DNA of 64,000 nucleotides from Ramazzottius varieornatus (GCA_001949185.1 BDGG01000004.1:1854278-1918277), one strand, 5' to 3'. Shown: positions 39,901 through 56,409, counted from the stretch's first letter. The notes: a model not told the origin generated them from the sequence alone. Numbers and translations: made by a program.

Positions 39901-42532
39901 ACGCGCATAGAATCCTTCGTCACTTAGTGCACCCCAGAAGTTTGACCTGGAAAATCAACGGACTCGTTATCCAACAGACACATTTAATTAGCGGGTTCAG
40001 TTTCTAACATTTTGCTGGACGTACGTACCACAGGAAGCCGGGTCGTACCAACATTGGCGCCACAACAGTTCTGCAATAAATTTAATTATGCACAGCAAAC
40101 CGTTTCCGCGAACCGTTTCCATCGAGCATGCGTTTACCGATTGAGTTGTACCAAGAGACCGATCGTTTTCGATTCTGTAAGCATGGCTTCAGAATCCAAG
40201 GACAGGTGAAAATCGCAATCATGGGTAATAGTTTCCTGCCTGAAAAATTCAATAAGCAAATGAGAAAATACACTTGGTGGACCGAGTCAAATGTTGCCGA
40301 GTCTTTTGGGATCGAGACTTACGCAGCCTGGTTTCGTGCTTCCGCTTCGCTCAGCACGTCAGTCGGCTCTTTACTCGCGACTGACGCGTATCCAGCAACG
40401 TTGTTCGTAAAGTTTGTCACATGATTGCGGTGGTACTCTTCCTACAACATAAAAACTGTAGAGATCCTGACGACCCATAGCCAAAGAGACTCACCGTGTT
40501 ATGAATAAAAAGGTGGATTCGGTCCTTCGGGTAATCTTGCTGGGTAATACGCTCGAAGAACTCCGTCAGAAACGGGGTCGGCTTTTCGATGAAGATTCCC
40601 ATGCATACGGCTGGAAGTGTCTGATAAGATACCAAAATACTAGAAACTGTGCAGATACGTAGAATGGTTGTAGCCTACTAACATCCAGCTTGGTCAGATC
40701 GATCACATCTTCCTGACACTTCATGCAGCCTTTCACTGGTGTCCATGATCGAGCCAGGTAGTTACCCAGCATGTTCAGTGTTTCCTGTAAGGCAGAGCTC
40801 ATTGTGTTATGTCACCAGGTCTTCAGTCTGTTGATTGTTCATTAGCAGTTGCTCTCTTCGCGGATTGCGGATAAAACTTGCCTTGCTAAGTCCATTTCCG
40901 TGGATCAAAGCCGGTTCGGTGTTATGCTCCACATTGAGGATATAGGCGTCGTCCTCTCGGAAGCGCACCTTGACGTCGTCTGAAGCAAAGTGAGCGTTAT
41001 GCTTATGGCCGTACGAAATCAGTTATGGAAAAATAAGTGTCATGTAGGGCTTTCAGGTAGTCGTAAGTGTAAATCTTACTCACCTTCTGATCCGTAAAGT
41101 GCTTGAAAAATCTCGTTCTCATAATCGAGATTGATACCCAGATCATTCTGTTTGAACAAAGGCAAACCGGTTTGCAAAGGGCTGCTGATCGGTCTAAACA
41201 TCGTAAACTGGACAAGGAAGAATGTGCAACACTGTTAAATCTTACTCGCATGTCTGCGTCCAGAAAGAGCTTTGTGTAGTACAACTGTGTCCAAAGCAAA
41301 CGGCAAGTTAGCTTAAATGGCTAATGTAAATATTATGATAACCAGCCAGCCGCACCTGATCGTCATCGGTATCAGCGACGTCGTGCACCGTCAACATCTC
41401 GTAGATGCTCTTTCCATCGCCCAGAAATCCTACAAGACATATCATTTCCTGGTACGGTTCACTAAGTGAAAACCAGGTCGTGTGCCTCTTACCGCCAGAA
41501 TTCAAGTACTTGGACGATCCCATGACGGGAGGATACTGATTCTGCAAGAAGAATGATTCGTCGGAGACAAAATACAAGACAGAAACCGCATTAGCGATAA
41601 AAATTTTAATCAGAAATAAGCAGAAATAACTGTAGAAACTAACAGCGGAATGATTGGCAATCTTAGAATTGGTGGTCAAATGAGTGACGGTCAACACGAA
41701 GTACACCTACCGAGAGAGTGGTGTCCGGCCAGCAGAATCGTTCGGCCGTAAATAATATCCGCGACTTCGTCTGATGAAATTTCTTTATGACGCTTTTAGA
41801 CGAGGCCGTAATTATGACATCGTAACTACGAGATGCGAAGATAATGGTCAGTTATAAAATAATTAGGTATGCAGTGGTGCGTGAAGAAAAGGCGGAGAAC
41901 CGCATACAATGGTATGCAGTACGATACTTCGCAGTTGCAAACAGCGTACCTGTCAGTGAAAAGCACCAGGGTCTTGCTGTCATCCTTGTATTTCTCCATA
42001 AATCTTTTCAGGAGGTTGATCTTGTATCCACCACCGGCGCTATTCATATCTCCACCGGCCCATGGTTGGTTCATTCCCAGAGTCTATTGGAGAAAATAAC
42101 AACGAAAATAAGCGCCACACCAGTAACCCTTCATTTAAATTGGGAGGCCGGCAAACAATGTCTTGATGATCTTCTTCTCAAGTGGCGCACGTTTCCAACC
42201 AATGACAATGGAAACTGCGCCACTAAAGATAACGATCATCCAAGTTTGTTTGCCGACCTTCCAAATTATGCATACTCACCTCGACATTATAACCGTAGAT
42301 CCGGGCTGATCGCATAAACCGGTGGTATCCGTCCGTGGCATTCGATGCCACCGTAACCATTAGTAATTTCGCCTCTGATAAAAAATACGATTTACAGTAC
42401 GATAGACTAGGTCAGGGAGTCCGATATGTTAGATATGGGCTAAATTCTTCGGGACGTGCCTGGTTCCGTTCTGCATATCACAGTCCATATTAGGAGAAGC
42501 GTCAGGTAGGTGAATTCCAGAACTCCGCGCAT
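36919..42532 (-). CDS. PLOD: Procollagen-lysine 2-oxoglutarate 5-dioxygenase, 22 exons, 723 aa
   Basis: The ER enzyme hydroxylates lysines of collagens with Fe(II) and 2-oxoglutarate. Exons in coding order: 42532-42460, 42374-42280, 42083-41950, 41825-41711, 41541-41493, 41429-41356, 41284-41246, 41147-41084, 40979-40882, 40784-40683, 40620-40495, 40441-40323, 40239-40138, 40070-40029, 39946-39863, 38277-38142, 38076-37963, 37863-37785, 37715-37621, 37506-37360, 37293-37165, 37074-36919. A signal peptide ([11 protein letters not shown]) is followed by the glycosyltransferase-like domain with LVLFTDSYDVI, then the accessory domain ([20 protein letters not shown]). The dioxygenase has [12 protein letters not shown], the Fe ligands in RPHHD (~652-654) and the later His in GRLTHFHEG, and the 2-oxoglutarate Arg in KGTRY. 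Human PLOD1 is 727 aa. Three introns are GC-AG (donors 42459, 40881, 38141). The accessory domain has LDSEA where human PLOD1 has VDADV. Confidence 0.95.
38964..39828 (+). CDS. oig-4: Secreted single-immunoglobulin-domain protein, OIG-4-like, nested in a PLOD intron
   Basis: OIG-4 of nematodes is a secreted one-Ig protein that stabilises acetylcholine receptor clusters; the match here is from memory of the family layout. Exons are 38964-39140, 39325-39474, 39575-39700 and 39766-39828, giving 171 aa. A signal peptide ([13 protein letters not shown]) is followed by a short Tyr/Arg-rich region. One Ig fold has QFLCVATG as first Cys strand, ITWLKDG with the core Trp, and [16 protein letters not shown] with the second Cys. 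It ends [16 protein letters not shown]. The whole gene lies inside PLOD intron 38278-39862 on the opposite strand. Its stop is 35 bp from the next PLOD exon. Confidence 0.85.
42138..42267. mobile_element. Hairpin MITE, best-preserved copy, in a PLOD intron
   Basis: Long arms run AATTGGGAGGCCGGCAAACAA on the left against AATTTGGAAGGTCGGCAAACAA from the right, then TTGATGATC, TCAAGTGGCGCA and a ~25-bp loop. Length is about 130 bp. Target duplication is not clear. Confidence 0.85.
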
Positions 42533-44049
42533 TTTTGTGCGGTCACAAAGAGCACCGGCATCCGCCTTATTGTTGGATCAGGAGATCACCAAGCATAAAA
42601 TCCTCAAATAAGTTCCAAACATTGGACCGATGCTGCGCAGCTGGCAAACATGCCTCGGTCAACGAATGATCTTGCTCTACATTAGAAAGAGCAACTTCTG
42701 CAAACTGCGCAGACCAACTTGCTCTGTCAATCAGGAAGATGTAATTTTAGAAACGCAAATCTGGTCCAGCTGGGTTGGAAACGAGACATAGTTGCAGTTG
42801 GCACATCTGTAAACATATTCGACTGTACAGAAAGCGTCTTCTAAATGTGCCATATACTGTAGTTGCTTACCATAGGAATATTCTCGAGTGACTACCGAAT
42901 GACGGAGGAAGGCTTTGCTGTGGCTCAGCCACAAATCGCGGCAAAGCTTGTCGTCTGACTAATCGATCAAAACGAGCATAGTTGCGGGAACTTACAAAGA
43001 GATGCAAAAGTCGATAAAGGCTGCTTATCATCCACCAGGTCCAAAGCTGTCCTTGTTGATCTGACGTCCATTTGCCACAGTTATGATCTTAAAATTCGTC
43101 GGAATGTCCATTCGAGAGTCAAGAGTCCTCGTGACGGCCACTGGTCAGTCCAGTGGGTGAGAGTCCACGTCTTTCCGAAGTCCTGCTGTTTCGGCAACGT
43201 AAATAGTAATAATAAGGTTGTTCATGGACAGAACCATAGTCCTAGCCAAGCAGCGCGAGTACCTTCCAGTAACTCCCCAGTCCACAACACTAGTACAGAG
43301 CTCTGCTACAAACGAAAGCTCAAAAGATCTGACAAACTTCCAAATGGTTCTGAAATTTGAACTTCGAAAATCGGAAAGCTCAAGTGGTGTAGACTAGATA
43401 GCTTCATGTAGCCATTGATTGATCTATCCAATCCACAAACTCTACGGCACTCTATCAATCAATAAATCATTCGAAAGGCACAGCTGTTCAACCGGAAACG
43501 TAGCTGCCGCGCGCTTCTTTTGTGTGAAACTGAGAATTCATAACATATTTCAGCTCTCACTTCTCATGTTATCTGGCTTCCCTGCGATGTCACACCCTTT
43601 TAATTTTCTTTCGTTTCTTCGGTTCCATATTTATGACATTTAGAAACGCCCGGCATACCTTCTAACGCCAGCTGCGGTCCTAAGGTGGGGCATTTCACGT
43701 CAACTAAGCGAAGTGATTACTAATAACTATTATGATCAATGAATAAAACTCCAATGCAATACAATAATTGCATAAATATCTGTAGAGAGCGTAAATATTG
43801 CATAAATAAGTAGCCAGCGCTGAAGCATGTCTATTAGGAAACGTGGTGGGATCCCTCAGGCACGCATTGTTCCACTTTGCTGCATTGGTTCGCAGAGTTT
43901 GACGGCCGAGTGTCTCACAATAACCATACAAACATCGCAGTGATTCAAATTCAGCTGGCAGACAAAAGAATAACGACCACGGTAAAGTTCTTATGTAACC
44001 AGCCGTACACCACACGAAACCCAATCTTAACCCCAATATTACTATAATG
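42533..44049. other. Intergenic, nothing recognised
   Basis: It should hold the PLOD promoter and the 3' UTR of the next minus-strand gene. No known gene, RNA or clear repeat is seen. Confidence 0.45.
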
Positions 44050-45430
44050 CTAGTAACGGAGTTCCTGCGATCGAGGTGGATGTAGCTGCTGTAAGGGGGT
44101 GAAGTTCATCTCTGCACATTTTCCCATCTCCGGTCGGCGGTACCTGTGGGCAAAAATGCTGCTAAGCATATGAAGCAACAGTGATGCAAAGAGCGAGGCG
44201 TACTTAGATGGACTTACATGACAAGAGGTTTCTGTTTAGGGAGACATGGTGGATCGTGGTAAACAAAACAGTTTTCGTGGTACTGCTGTTCGGGTCCGTA
44301 CGCAATTCTGTAAGTGGTAACGTAGTGGTGCTTTCGCTGGTATTCTCGTGAGGCCTCTTGCTTCCGGTACTTTACTCCAAGACCCCAATTTATATTTACG
44401 GGGAAGAAATCTGTTCCAAAGTCAACATGCCATCAGGTTGCAATTTCAGGATACTGCCGAGGAATTTCTTCAACTCGGCTTACCTCTTTTATGCTGGCAA
44501 ATTTTCGGCATCTTATATGCGGGTTCATAGCCTTCGTACCTATGGACAGAATCCCGAGTTAGTATCTCAGCATGCCGGAAAAAAACCCCTACAGAGATCA
44601 CCTCTGTGGCAGTCTGTGCAATGCACCGTATGAAGATTGCCCTCCGGTGGGTACTTACATATGGTGATTCTGTCTTTCCCAGCTAGTCTTCATCCCGTTT
44701 GACTCATCTTCGTCTCTTTTGCTGAAAACGTGGTTCCACCGAGCATCCTTCACGCAAAGGGCCGTTGACTTAATCATGAGCAACGGAAATTATGCACAAA
44801 AGCCACTCACGTCCAGCTCGTTGTAGTGAGGAGCTCTGTGACGGAGAGTGGGCATCTCACCTTCCATGCCTAAAATTCGAAACCGGTGGAAAACCCAAAT
44901 GTATCGCATCCACAACGTCGGGGATGAAGAGTGCACCGGGTTGAAGTTCGGCAACGCATCCTTACCAAACTTCGGCTTGATCCAAGAGTCACCGCAGTCG
45001 GATTCTGAATGAGGAAATTCATCCTTCCGGCACGCCATTTTTTCTACTATCTAACCGAAAAAACACGTATACAGTCTCCCGAACAGAGATGAATATATAG
45101 GAGACTGCTTACATGATCTTGGTATTCTTTCTTGCGAATGTGGTCTTCGCAGCTCCCCACTTTGCCGGTTATGACCCAGTCAAAGGTAGGCGGCACGGTG
45201 TTGGCCAGTAGCTGCAACCACAACAACGATTGAAAGAAGTCGAACGAAAAATCGACAAGGAAACATCAGGGCCAGTATGGGACACTTACGTCACCTTGGA
45301 GCTGGTGCTGAATCCGATCCTCCCTCCAGTTTCCGATCTTGACCGCATCGGTGTACCGATTGACTGGCTTATTGGCTAGTCCAATGCGCGTTAGATTAAG
45401 GTAGTTATCATTGCCCGTGGGATGAACCAT
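44050..45430 (-). CDS. Unrecognised 266-aa protein, 8 exons, possibly ciliary
   Basis: Exons in coding order are 45430-45290, 45211-45113, 45050-44966, 44869-44811, 44768-44659, 44539-44484, 44374-44218 and 44143-44050. All splice phases agree, which argues for a real gene. The protein starts MVHPTGNDNYLNLTRIG, has no signal peptide or membrane segment, and is rich in Tyr, His, Trp, Arg and Pro. Visible short motifs are DAVKIGNWRED, KTSWERQNHH and TTYRIAYGPEQ. Small, aromatic-rich proteins with a VKIGNW-like start resemble axonemal microtubule-associated (CFAP/MIP-type) proteins, but I cannot assign a family. The intron 44870-44965 is 96 nt without an in-frame stop, so retaining it would lengthen the protein to 298 aa. 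Confidence 0.65.
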
Positions 45431-45927
45431 TTTAAGTGATTATTCTGCTTCTCGTCAGATGAAAGAACAGCCGCAGCTCGCCACTAACTGGCGGCGCAGA
45501 CCATCTACGTCAAAGATGACCAGTGGTTCTCGTTAAAGCTGTAACCAAGTGACCTCAAAGTTCAATTTGACGAACAGTCCCCGTACAAAACTTTAACAGG
45601 AGGGAACTTAGTTCTTAGATGTAAAAAAACACAAGAAGAGATGAGAACCAAAGAGTTGTAGTACACCAGATTACATAAATGTTCAAAGGAAATTAACATT
45701 CGCAAAGAGGGTAGATCTTGAATCACAATCTCAATTGAAATGGTCAACGTTTTATCTTTTGAGGAAATTTAACGATATACACTGCATGTATAGAAAAATT
45801 ATAATGGAGTATTTGAATAAAATGTACACGCTTTGTACATTTTCCCAAAACATCAACTTAAGTGAGTTAAACGAGCGCCAAATGTTGGCAGAGGAATAGG
45901 TTTGGAGTTATTGCTTTGAAAGGACCA
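45431..45927. other. Spacer, AT-rich, nothing recognised
   Basis: It lies between two minus-strand genes. No frame or repeat of note. Confidence 0.5.
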
Positions 45928-47956
45928 TCAATATCCTGGGTTAAAAAACAAGTTCTTTCGCAAAGTGGAGCTGAAGACCATAGTTTGCATCTCGCCTTTG
46001 TGCGACAGTTGGCCCAGCCTATTGTTCACCTAAAATATTAGCGTACATCAAGGGTTCATCCTGACTAGTTTTCGAAGCGACAGTAAACAAAACGACTTAC
46101 GTACCTCTGCGAGCATCGTCTGGAAGTCATACATGTGAGCTTCCTCCGCCAACACTTTCACAAACTCTTGGACAAAGAACGTGCCGTCTTTCGTATGCCG
46201 AAGTGACAAATGATCTACAATAGAAGATACCATAATAGGCATAATCGCAAATCACGTGCCGTTCTCTCAGCAACAATTACCGGGCACTGTGGAATGGACT
46301 GTGATGAAGTCAACGCTGTTGGATATCTTATCCTGAGGACCCGAGTTGTTCCTCATCCTAGGTCCACGTTCGTCTGTCTGGACCGACCAGGTCAGCATTT
46401 CTGATGGCAGAGTATCGGCAACCACGTCGGATCCATCTGCAAACGCAGACGAGGAAGCCAGCGATGGGGGACTTTCCCTCAACCGATCCGTACTTGCAGG
46501 ACTGCTTTGACTGATCTTCATTCCCAGGTCTCTTTCTCCTGAAGGTTATACTATTTAGTACACATGCTCATAGGCGCTTCTCACCAAACCCGATGGAGTA
46601 AATCAATCCTACCTCCACGGCATGCCACAAACAGGAAAATCTTTGGCTTGCCTGCCAGACCTTTACATTCGTTCGGACCAAAATATCCTTCGATCTCACT
46701 ATCGGTAACATGCTCGCCATCCGTACCAGATATTCTGCCCTTCGTTGTCCCGTGAGAGAGTATACACACCACCACCGCGTCTGCATTGTGGTGGATGGAA
46801 CTACCAGCAAAGTCTCGAACTATCTGGACCATTTGCTGCAGCAACCACACCATGAAAGATCACAAATCTGACGTCTGCTTTTGACATCAGGTTTTACTGT
46901 AAGCGAGATATCTTACCGTCTTGGTTTTGTTCCAGAACTGTCTTTTTTCAAAAATTTCAAAGCCCAACTGGACGAACAAAGCGCAGAGGTTATCGCCGTC
47001 AACATGCGTTCCTGCCCTGTCGCCGTAGGCTCCTCCGCTGTGGGTGAACTCTTCGTTGTTGATGAGCAGAACGTAGCCGCGAGGGCGCGACTTCATGGGA
47101 TATGTGCGCGAACCACCCTGGTAAAGTCCAGTCTTTACATGTATATCACCTGGCGTCATTCGAGACTCGGACAGATATGCGATCCTTTCTGCAAATTGTC
47201 GAAACTAAAGAATAGTGTTAGGAATACCCCGTTAGAAACACAAGTACGTTCTGGTGATGTGGTCTCGTTCGGGACGTATCCTCTCTTGGCGATGTGCTCC
47301 ACAATGCTGACCACGGCCTCCAGCTTTTCTTCTTCGTAAAGCACCATGGTGAAGTTCAGAACTGCGCGTATTCCCCGGCGAAACAGGTAATCCAGAAAGT
47401 CGTCACCTGGAGTTGATTTGATACCCTGAAGTAAAAAGAAACACATTAAGCATCCCCAAAACACTGACAGAAGCCAAACCCAATTTCACACCTGCGTCTG
47501 GTATATCTCCATTTGTTGCGGACTTATGACATGCAGATCCTTAAGCCTTTCCAACATGCGTGAGCCTTTCTCGCCTTCCAACTTCAACATCCATGCAGGA
47601 TTTCTGATGAACAACTCCCTGACGTGAGTCCTCAGATCCCGAGGAACGCTGATGGTTTTGCAGCTTGACCCCATCAGCCAGTTGGTCAGATTGCCCATGC
47701 AGATGTTCAACCGCCTGGTTTCCTCCCGAGTCAAATCTGCACGTGTTTTGCCATTCGATCTGCTGCCGTTTTCGTTGGACTCGGGTGAACTGGAAGACAC
47801 TGGCGGCGAAGGCGGCTGTTGCGAAGAATCATCCCGTTGCGCTTGTGCAGGAACTTCTCCAGTAGAATCTTGACGCTCCCACGGGTATCGTCTTTGGATT
47901 CGGGCTTCGGGATGACCTGCGTCCGATTCCACCAAGCCTTCGTGATCGAAGTCCAT
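45928..47956 (-). CDS. CARD-containing (initiator-type) caspase, 7 exons, 535 aa
   Basis: Caspases are cysteine proteases of apoptosis; a CARD marks initiators such as caspase-2/9 and Dronc. Exons: 47956-47492, 47425-47248, 47188-46917, 46835-46613, 46538-46281, 46214-46105, 46029-45928. An acidic/Ser-rich N terminus precedes a CARD-like helical region (about 95-215: RELFIRNPAWMLK...LLHVI-type helices, then DYLFRRGIRAVLNF). The p20 part has RGYVLLINNEEF, AGTHVDGDNL, the catalytic His in VVCILSHG and the catalytic Cys in FLFVACRGG (~376). An unusually long linker of about 85 Ser/Pro-rich residues leads to p10: SVDFITVHSTVPDHLSLRHTKDGTFFVQ, ending STLRKNLFFNPGY. Deviations are VACRG instead of the usual QACRG, and DHLSLR where GYVSWR is common. 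An earlier TTG-initiated extension exists, but ATG 47956 is the first ATG. Confidence 0.88.
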
Positions 47957-50900
47957 TCTCCGCAGGTTCAGAGACGTCAATCTAGGCCCCAGTCGTCTGG
48001 TGGACAAGGCGGCTCGCGTATACGTTCTGCTTAAAGCTTTGTTCTGTTAGCTATACGGACGTCGAGGCGATTAGAGTCCGTATGAATGATGTGACATTCA
48101 TGATGTCAGATGCGAAGAAGATTTCGGCAGCTTTCCTGCAACACAGAAAGTCGTAAGCAAGTGTTTATCCGCTATCATCCGAGATCGTTTTCCCTCTTCC
48201 TCGTTCTCACCTGCTAAGCTTTGTGAAGTCATCCGTATGCCCGAGTTCCTGCGGGTGCCCCTTGCCTCGGAAGAAAAGAATCAGGCAAACTGCGGCGATC
48301 GTATTCCCGTTTCTAATTCTGACTCAACTAACACAAAACAGCAAAAGCGGTGACTCACGATGCGTCAATGACATCATTTGGAATTTGACGAGGGACCACA
48401 AAGACCGGGTGACCTTCGTTAGTCGAGGGGCGCCCGGCATACTGCCAGCTGTGTCGAACTAACCCCTGAGCGTAGTTTACGGGCCTGTATCTACATCGCA
48501 AACTCGCAATTCAGAATGCAGATGGAAAATCAGAAGGAGGTGCACTGGTGCAGGAATTATTCATGTTCTCCGACCGTTTGTATTCCCTACTGCTGCTGAA
48601 AGTATCATCTTTTCTCCTACGTCCAGGATTCGGGATGCACACGAACTGTGCTTGATACCTCGGGACTAACCTGCAAGCTCAACGTGGTTTCCCAACAACA
48701 GGATACAGGTAAACAGGTTTGCCTATTTAGCTGGTTTGCTCCATTGATTGCTTGACTATATTAGTGTGCGCGACATGTTTGCTGTATGGCCAAGAAGGTA
48801 TGCAATGATGTCGTCGTTGATATGAACGTGCTACAGATGAATGGGATTGCTAGCTTCTAGCCTCGACATAGGTGCTATTGTGGACAGGCTGCCGTGCTGT
48901 TGCGATACGATGTCGAAGCGGTGGATTAAGTTAATAGGGAGGCTCACTGCTGGACATGAAGGCGATGGACTTCCTGTATGCATTCTTCTAGTATACAGTT
49001 AATTCGAGTCGGGTACGCCGCAAAGGACAACATGGACAAACCTTCAACATGGTGATATACTTGCTGGTATCGGACACTGGAGATCGTAACGCGGTTGGAG
49101 CGAGGCTTTGCTTTGCTGCTGAGCAGGAGGAGGATGGTTGCAATTTTTTATGGTTTTGTTGTGCAGCTGAGCCGGATAAAGGCTGCAGCAGTTATCGCTC
49201 ACTAATTTTCTGTTCATGGTTGCAGGTCGGCTATGCACATCAGGAAAAAGGCAGATGCGATATGCGAAGGTTTTGCCAAAAGTGTTAGCTTCACGCGGCG
49301 CCAAACGCGTTTGACGTGGCCGTATATGCAAGGGAACACAGCTCTTTCCAGTAGCTGGAAATTATCTTGACGGGGCCTTTGTCCACCGTTTTCTTGAACT
49401 TACGAGTTTCGAAAGTAGGCAGCAACAGCTAGGCACTTCACAATTTAATGTGTGATAATATGATATTGTATTGTTGCTCTCTTCTATGCTCCCGGTTTGG
49501 CGGTTTGTTGCAGCAAAACAATACGGAAAGTGTCTCCGGATCGCCGTTGGCTCTTGGAAATATCAGGGCTTCGAGGCTTGAATTAGAGAACTGCGAGCAT
49601 CGCTGCTACAATAGTATGGTATTTCTTTGCAGTTTTAAATTTCCACTAGAGGGCCGGACACTCCCGATCCTGGATGAAAAGGAAAATGTTTGCATTTATC
49701 GTTCATTTAAACACAAAATCAACTTGGGAAACGATGTAGAGGTTATCTCAGGCGACGTTTCCTCGAATAACTTTTCGAGGAGAGTTCCAGGGACACACGA
49801 AGAACTGAGCAGGTTCATGGTTCGGAAAGAAGAAAAGTGCCCGCGAGACATTCGCCGGTGGTAGCTTGAACAGTGCGAGTATCGTATCGTATCGTATCGT
49901 ATCGTATCGTGCGTCTGCCGAGGTACTGTCGGAGTACTATGCAGTCCAACTTTGTTGGAAGTTGTACTTTGAGTGGGGAACCCAACCAGTTTCACGTTGG
50001 AGGTTAACGCAGTAGCGAGTAACTGTTAGCCTGTTACCACCGAGGTCGCTGTGCACGTGTGGCCGCTACTAGGGACCAAGGTTTATCGAAGGCAGTAGCA
50101 GCTACTTTGGGGGTTCCGTGTATTACCAGATCGATAATACCGTCGCATACGCCGTGGTTTTAGAGTCGTTACTCTCCTTATCCAGCAAATTCAGCCCAAG
50201 AAGCTACCCCGAGTCATAACAATACTTGGTGGATTCGAGTTCGCCGACAGGAGGCGGAGGACAGCAGCGGGTTCGGGCTTCCACATGCATGCCATGTTCC
50301 TAGGACGTCGAACCTTTCCGTTCAAGAGACATCCATCACCTAAAGAAACCGCGGGCTTTTCGATAGACTTTCACGATGAGTGTAGAAATCAAAGAGGTGA
50401 AATTTTGACTTATTGTATGCTGCCACAGAACGGTGGACGAGATTCAGATAATTTTGTTTACGGCTTTTAGGTGCGGCTTGGTCGTGAATGAAGGCTTTAA
50501 ATTGTGGATGATTTTAGAAGCTGGGCGCGAGCGTTCAAAAGATTCAAAACTGCTATTGTTTACATGAATGGAGCACAAGTCCATAGGCTAGACGCTGTTC
50601 TGGTTTCATCGGCATCATGGGCTGATATATATCTGGCAGTTGATATCCTTGCTTCTTTGTGGGTGATTTTGCTGCATGCAAAGTGTGCTGTCTGCCTGTG
50701 TTTTTGCGTAGGAGTGCTTGTACATTGCATCAGGGCATGCTGCTGATGCAGTTGCTCCTGCAGATCCTTGCCTCGATCTTTTGCCTGTCAACGGCATTAC
50801 TCACTGCCTGACTGGCTGCGTTTCCGTCGGACATGTAGTGGAAAAGCGGCTGGAGGGAGAAGGGAGCGCAGTATATTGTACGTATGCTGCTCTCTCCTCT

Positions 50901-51491
50901 GACGACAATTTTCCATCCATCTCGCTATATCCCGTGTTCATTTTAATCGCTTGCCCCATTCCTAGTACATATTACGATACGGCGAAAAAGCTGCACAGCT
51001 AGTAGCCCGAGCTTCCTTCCATCGCGTCAGTCAGTGCTTGGTACAGATGCAAAACACGCTTAGCTTCTCCATGCTGTGGAACTACAGCTAGAGCTAGCTT
51101 CCTATTCTGCTTTATAGGCCTCTTCGTCATTCAAGCCTTCATCGTCGTGACTTGTATATGTTCACGATCCTCGTGCTGAATGCTTATTACGGCCAAAATA
51201 TGCCGCTGCTTTTTGCGGTTTAATATATGATTTGTCTTCTCTATGCAGTTTGAAGGATGTCTTGATATCATTGATTGGAGCTGGAGAAACTGAATATCTC
51301 GACCATCTTGACCATATGCTCAATGCTGCCTTGGCTGCAGCTTTCTCATGCCTAATCTTTGCCCCATTTATACTTGCAGCCCTTCTCATTGACCCATCGC
51401 CAAGCTGAGACCCCTCTTCTGTGGATTTTTTTGGATTAACCGTTGCGGATTGCCATTCCCCTGACAAAACGTCCAAAGATCAAGACATAAA
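47957..51491. other. 3.5-kb gene-poor region between the caspase and G-beta genes
   Basis: Several short frames exist, but none resembles a protein family or has flanking splice sites that build a gene. The only clear repeat is ATCGT x6 at 49881-49910. It may be regulatory, or hold lineage-specific exons I cannot see. Confidence 0.4.
49881..49910. repeat. Pentanucleotide repeat ATCGT x6
   Basis: Six perfect tandem copies. Confidence 0.95.
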
Positions 51492-55213
<3,722 letters not shown>

Positions 55214-56240
55214 AGGCGGAAGTGCCCGTGCCAAAAGTGTCCGAATCTCATCATTCGGATCAAGCAACACATTGTCATACCGCGAAACTGTTACTATACA
55301 AACAAGCAAACGTCGCCATTCTAGCCTCAACCGTTTACACCCCCATTTTTAGTCAGAAAACCCCATATTCAAGCTACTTTTATATGCATTCTCTCTTCTT
55401 TTCTTCTTGGAACCAAATCAACCACTCTTTTGATTCTGTTTGGTGTTGTCAGTCCACAGCATGCAAGCAAGACCGTAAGGTGACGGTGGCGTATCGGGCG
55501 ATTCCCTGGCATACATTTCTGACTGTTTCTTTCGTCGCTGCTCCATGTCAGGGGATTCTGTCTGTCATTGTCCTCCTCGTTCAGCGTCATCCAACCAGCC
55601 AAGACGGAAGACACAAGACTACCACTTTAACCTGCTCCAATGTCGATACATTTTATCCTCTTTCTGTTTTTTGCGTTACTTGCGCTATTAGCTTTTACGT
55701 TGGGGCAACGGAAATTACGGATAGGCGCGTTTCCGCACTTCACCGCTGCATTTCTCTCCACTCTCGTCGATGGTGTACCTGTCTTTTTACTCCACTATAA
55801 AATAAACATTTATCGGGAGGGATGGCTGGATGGAGAGGAGTTAGCCTGATCTGAATGGGTATTTCCAGAAAGCGCAGCTGAACCGGCCGAAAGACTAAAG
55901 AGTCGGTGTGCCGATGGATGGGAAACGAGAATCGATCGATTGCAACTGTGCATTGACTCGTGCTCTTCAGCGTGCGTCGATGAGTTCAGCGTTCAAGCGA
56001 TGCACGTTCTTATACTGTTACTCCTCTCTCCATGTAACTTTGTTGTTTAGCTATCCGCTATTGTTACTAGCATTTATCCATCGCTCTCCCACCTATTTAC
56101 AACCTATATCGTCCCATGTTTTATTATGTCGGTTCTTTTTTACATTCATTTTATGTTTTTACCTGACCAGTCGATCTATAAAATGTATTCGTCCGAACTA
56201 CTTTCTTCGGCAGTTATACGCTTTCCGAGTGGGGAACATA
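55214..56240. other. G-beta 3' region
   Basis: Probably the G-beta 3' UTR up to the poly(A) signal at 55801-55806, then spacer. A 235-codon + frame at 55093-55800 overlaps the last exon in another frame and has no family features. Confidence 0.5.
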
Positions 56241-56409
56241 CAGTGTACGACAAAATTAACCGTTAAACATGGGCGTTATACTGCAGCTGGAGATTATTTA
56301 CGACTCGGCCAATGAGAATTATATTTTGCTGCATGCGCAAATTTCATTGGCTTCATCCATCTGGCTCCATCCAACACCCATTTTTAAACGCTTATTTTGT
56401 CGTACACTG
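56241..56409. mobile_element. Tc1/mariner-type MITE, intact copy
   Basis: 169 bp, bounded by TA on both sides, with perfect ends CAGTGTACGAC...GTCGTACACTG. Inner arms AAAATTAACCGTT and AACGCTTATTTT continue the inverted repeat. It is homologous end to end with 34857-35033. Confidence 0.9.

Noticed and set aside
41950-42099. Short + strand frames as extra genes inside PLOD
   Set aside because: They are shadows of the PLOD exon at 42083-41950, which fits the family in order and phase.
49881-49910. Possible CRISPR-like or telomeric array
   Set aside because: It is only a six-copy ATCGT microsatellite, with no spacers and no telomere unit.
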